A stretch of DNA of 5,677 nucleotides from Acidobacteriota bacterium (GTDB taxonomy: Bacteria > Acidobacteriota > Terriglobia > UBA7540). Of the stretch, positions 5,627-5,677 are shown in pieces (within the stretch, counting starts at the first letter, position 1; the number at the start of each line of letters is the position of its first letter). The position numbers were made by a program, and so were the translations under genes. Location of the stretch: positions 1 to 5,677 of the forward strand of contig JAKAWN010000436.1 in assembly GCA_021827245.1 (NCBI GenBank), in the 5' to 3' direction. Under the pieces are notes generated by a model. That model ran no database searches, was not told the DNA's origin, and saw only the letters and a list, made by a program, of their open reading frames with translations.

Positions 5627-5677
5627 GCCTCACGGAAGCAAAAACGCCCCGGTCTAGAGTCGGCGCGGCTCGGGGGA

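Noticed and set aside
5199..5657. 152-residue plus-strand open frame at the right edge
   Set aside because: It runs antisense to the nuclease, which has clear family motifs. The overlapping frame has no domain and no convincing ribosome-binding site.
5641..5677. Second copy of the tmRNA 3' end as an attachment repeat at the right border
   Set aside because: The last bases are GC-rich but do not match the tmRNA T arm or acceptor sequence.

Overview
The window looks like a chromosomal segment from a soil-type Acidobacteriota (Terriglobia/Koribacter-like) genome. This rests on three things: the predicted tmRNA tag ANQQFAYAA, which resembles acidobacterial tags as I recall them; the C-terminal signature of the hypothetical protein at 2458-3186; and a moderately high-GC host region (hand counts of single lines in 143-2461 gave 55% and 70%). 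The taxon is an inference, not proven by the sequence.

Layout. At the left edge, 2-127 (+) is possibly the tail of a truncated gene. Convergent to it is a two-gene operon on the minus strand: an unrecognised 242-aa protein (2458-3186), then a secreted 772-aa lytic transglycosylase with a long helical-repeat region and a C-terminal Slt catalytic domain (143-2461). The two overlap by 4 bases (GTGA). A divergent intergenic region (3187-3300) carries a good sigma70-type promoter for the tmRNA gene ssrA (3301-3665, +), with an operator-like palindrome over its -35 box.

Beyond the 3' end of ssrA, a classic integration target, the content changes to a type II restriction-modification module on the minus strand. 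It consists of a NotI-family endonuclease (4677-5552) followed by a D12-class N6-adenine DNA methyltransferase (3780-4667). The 114-bp gap between ssrA and the methyltransferase gene holds a dyad, a spaced 9-mer repeat and a perfect DnaA box. It contains no gene.

How the module may work. The nuclease gene comes first, so co-transcription alone would not make the protective enzyme first. A near-consensus promoter (TTCACA, 17 bp, TAGAAT) spans the nuclease stop codon and places the predicted +1 exactly on the A of the methyltransferase ATG, which has no Shine-Dalgarno sequence. This predicts a leaderless methyltransferase mRNA made from its own promoter. Upstream of the nuclease are an extended -10 promoter and three copies of a TAGACC element, one against the -10 box and one over the ribosome-binding region, suggesting separate control of nuclease expression.
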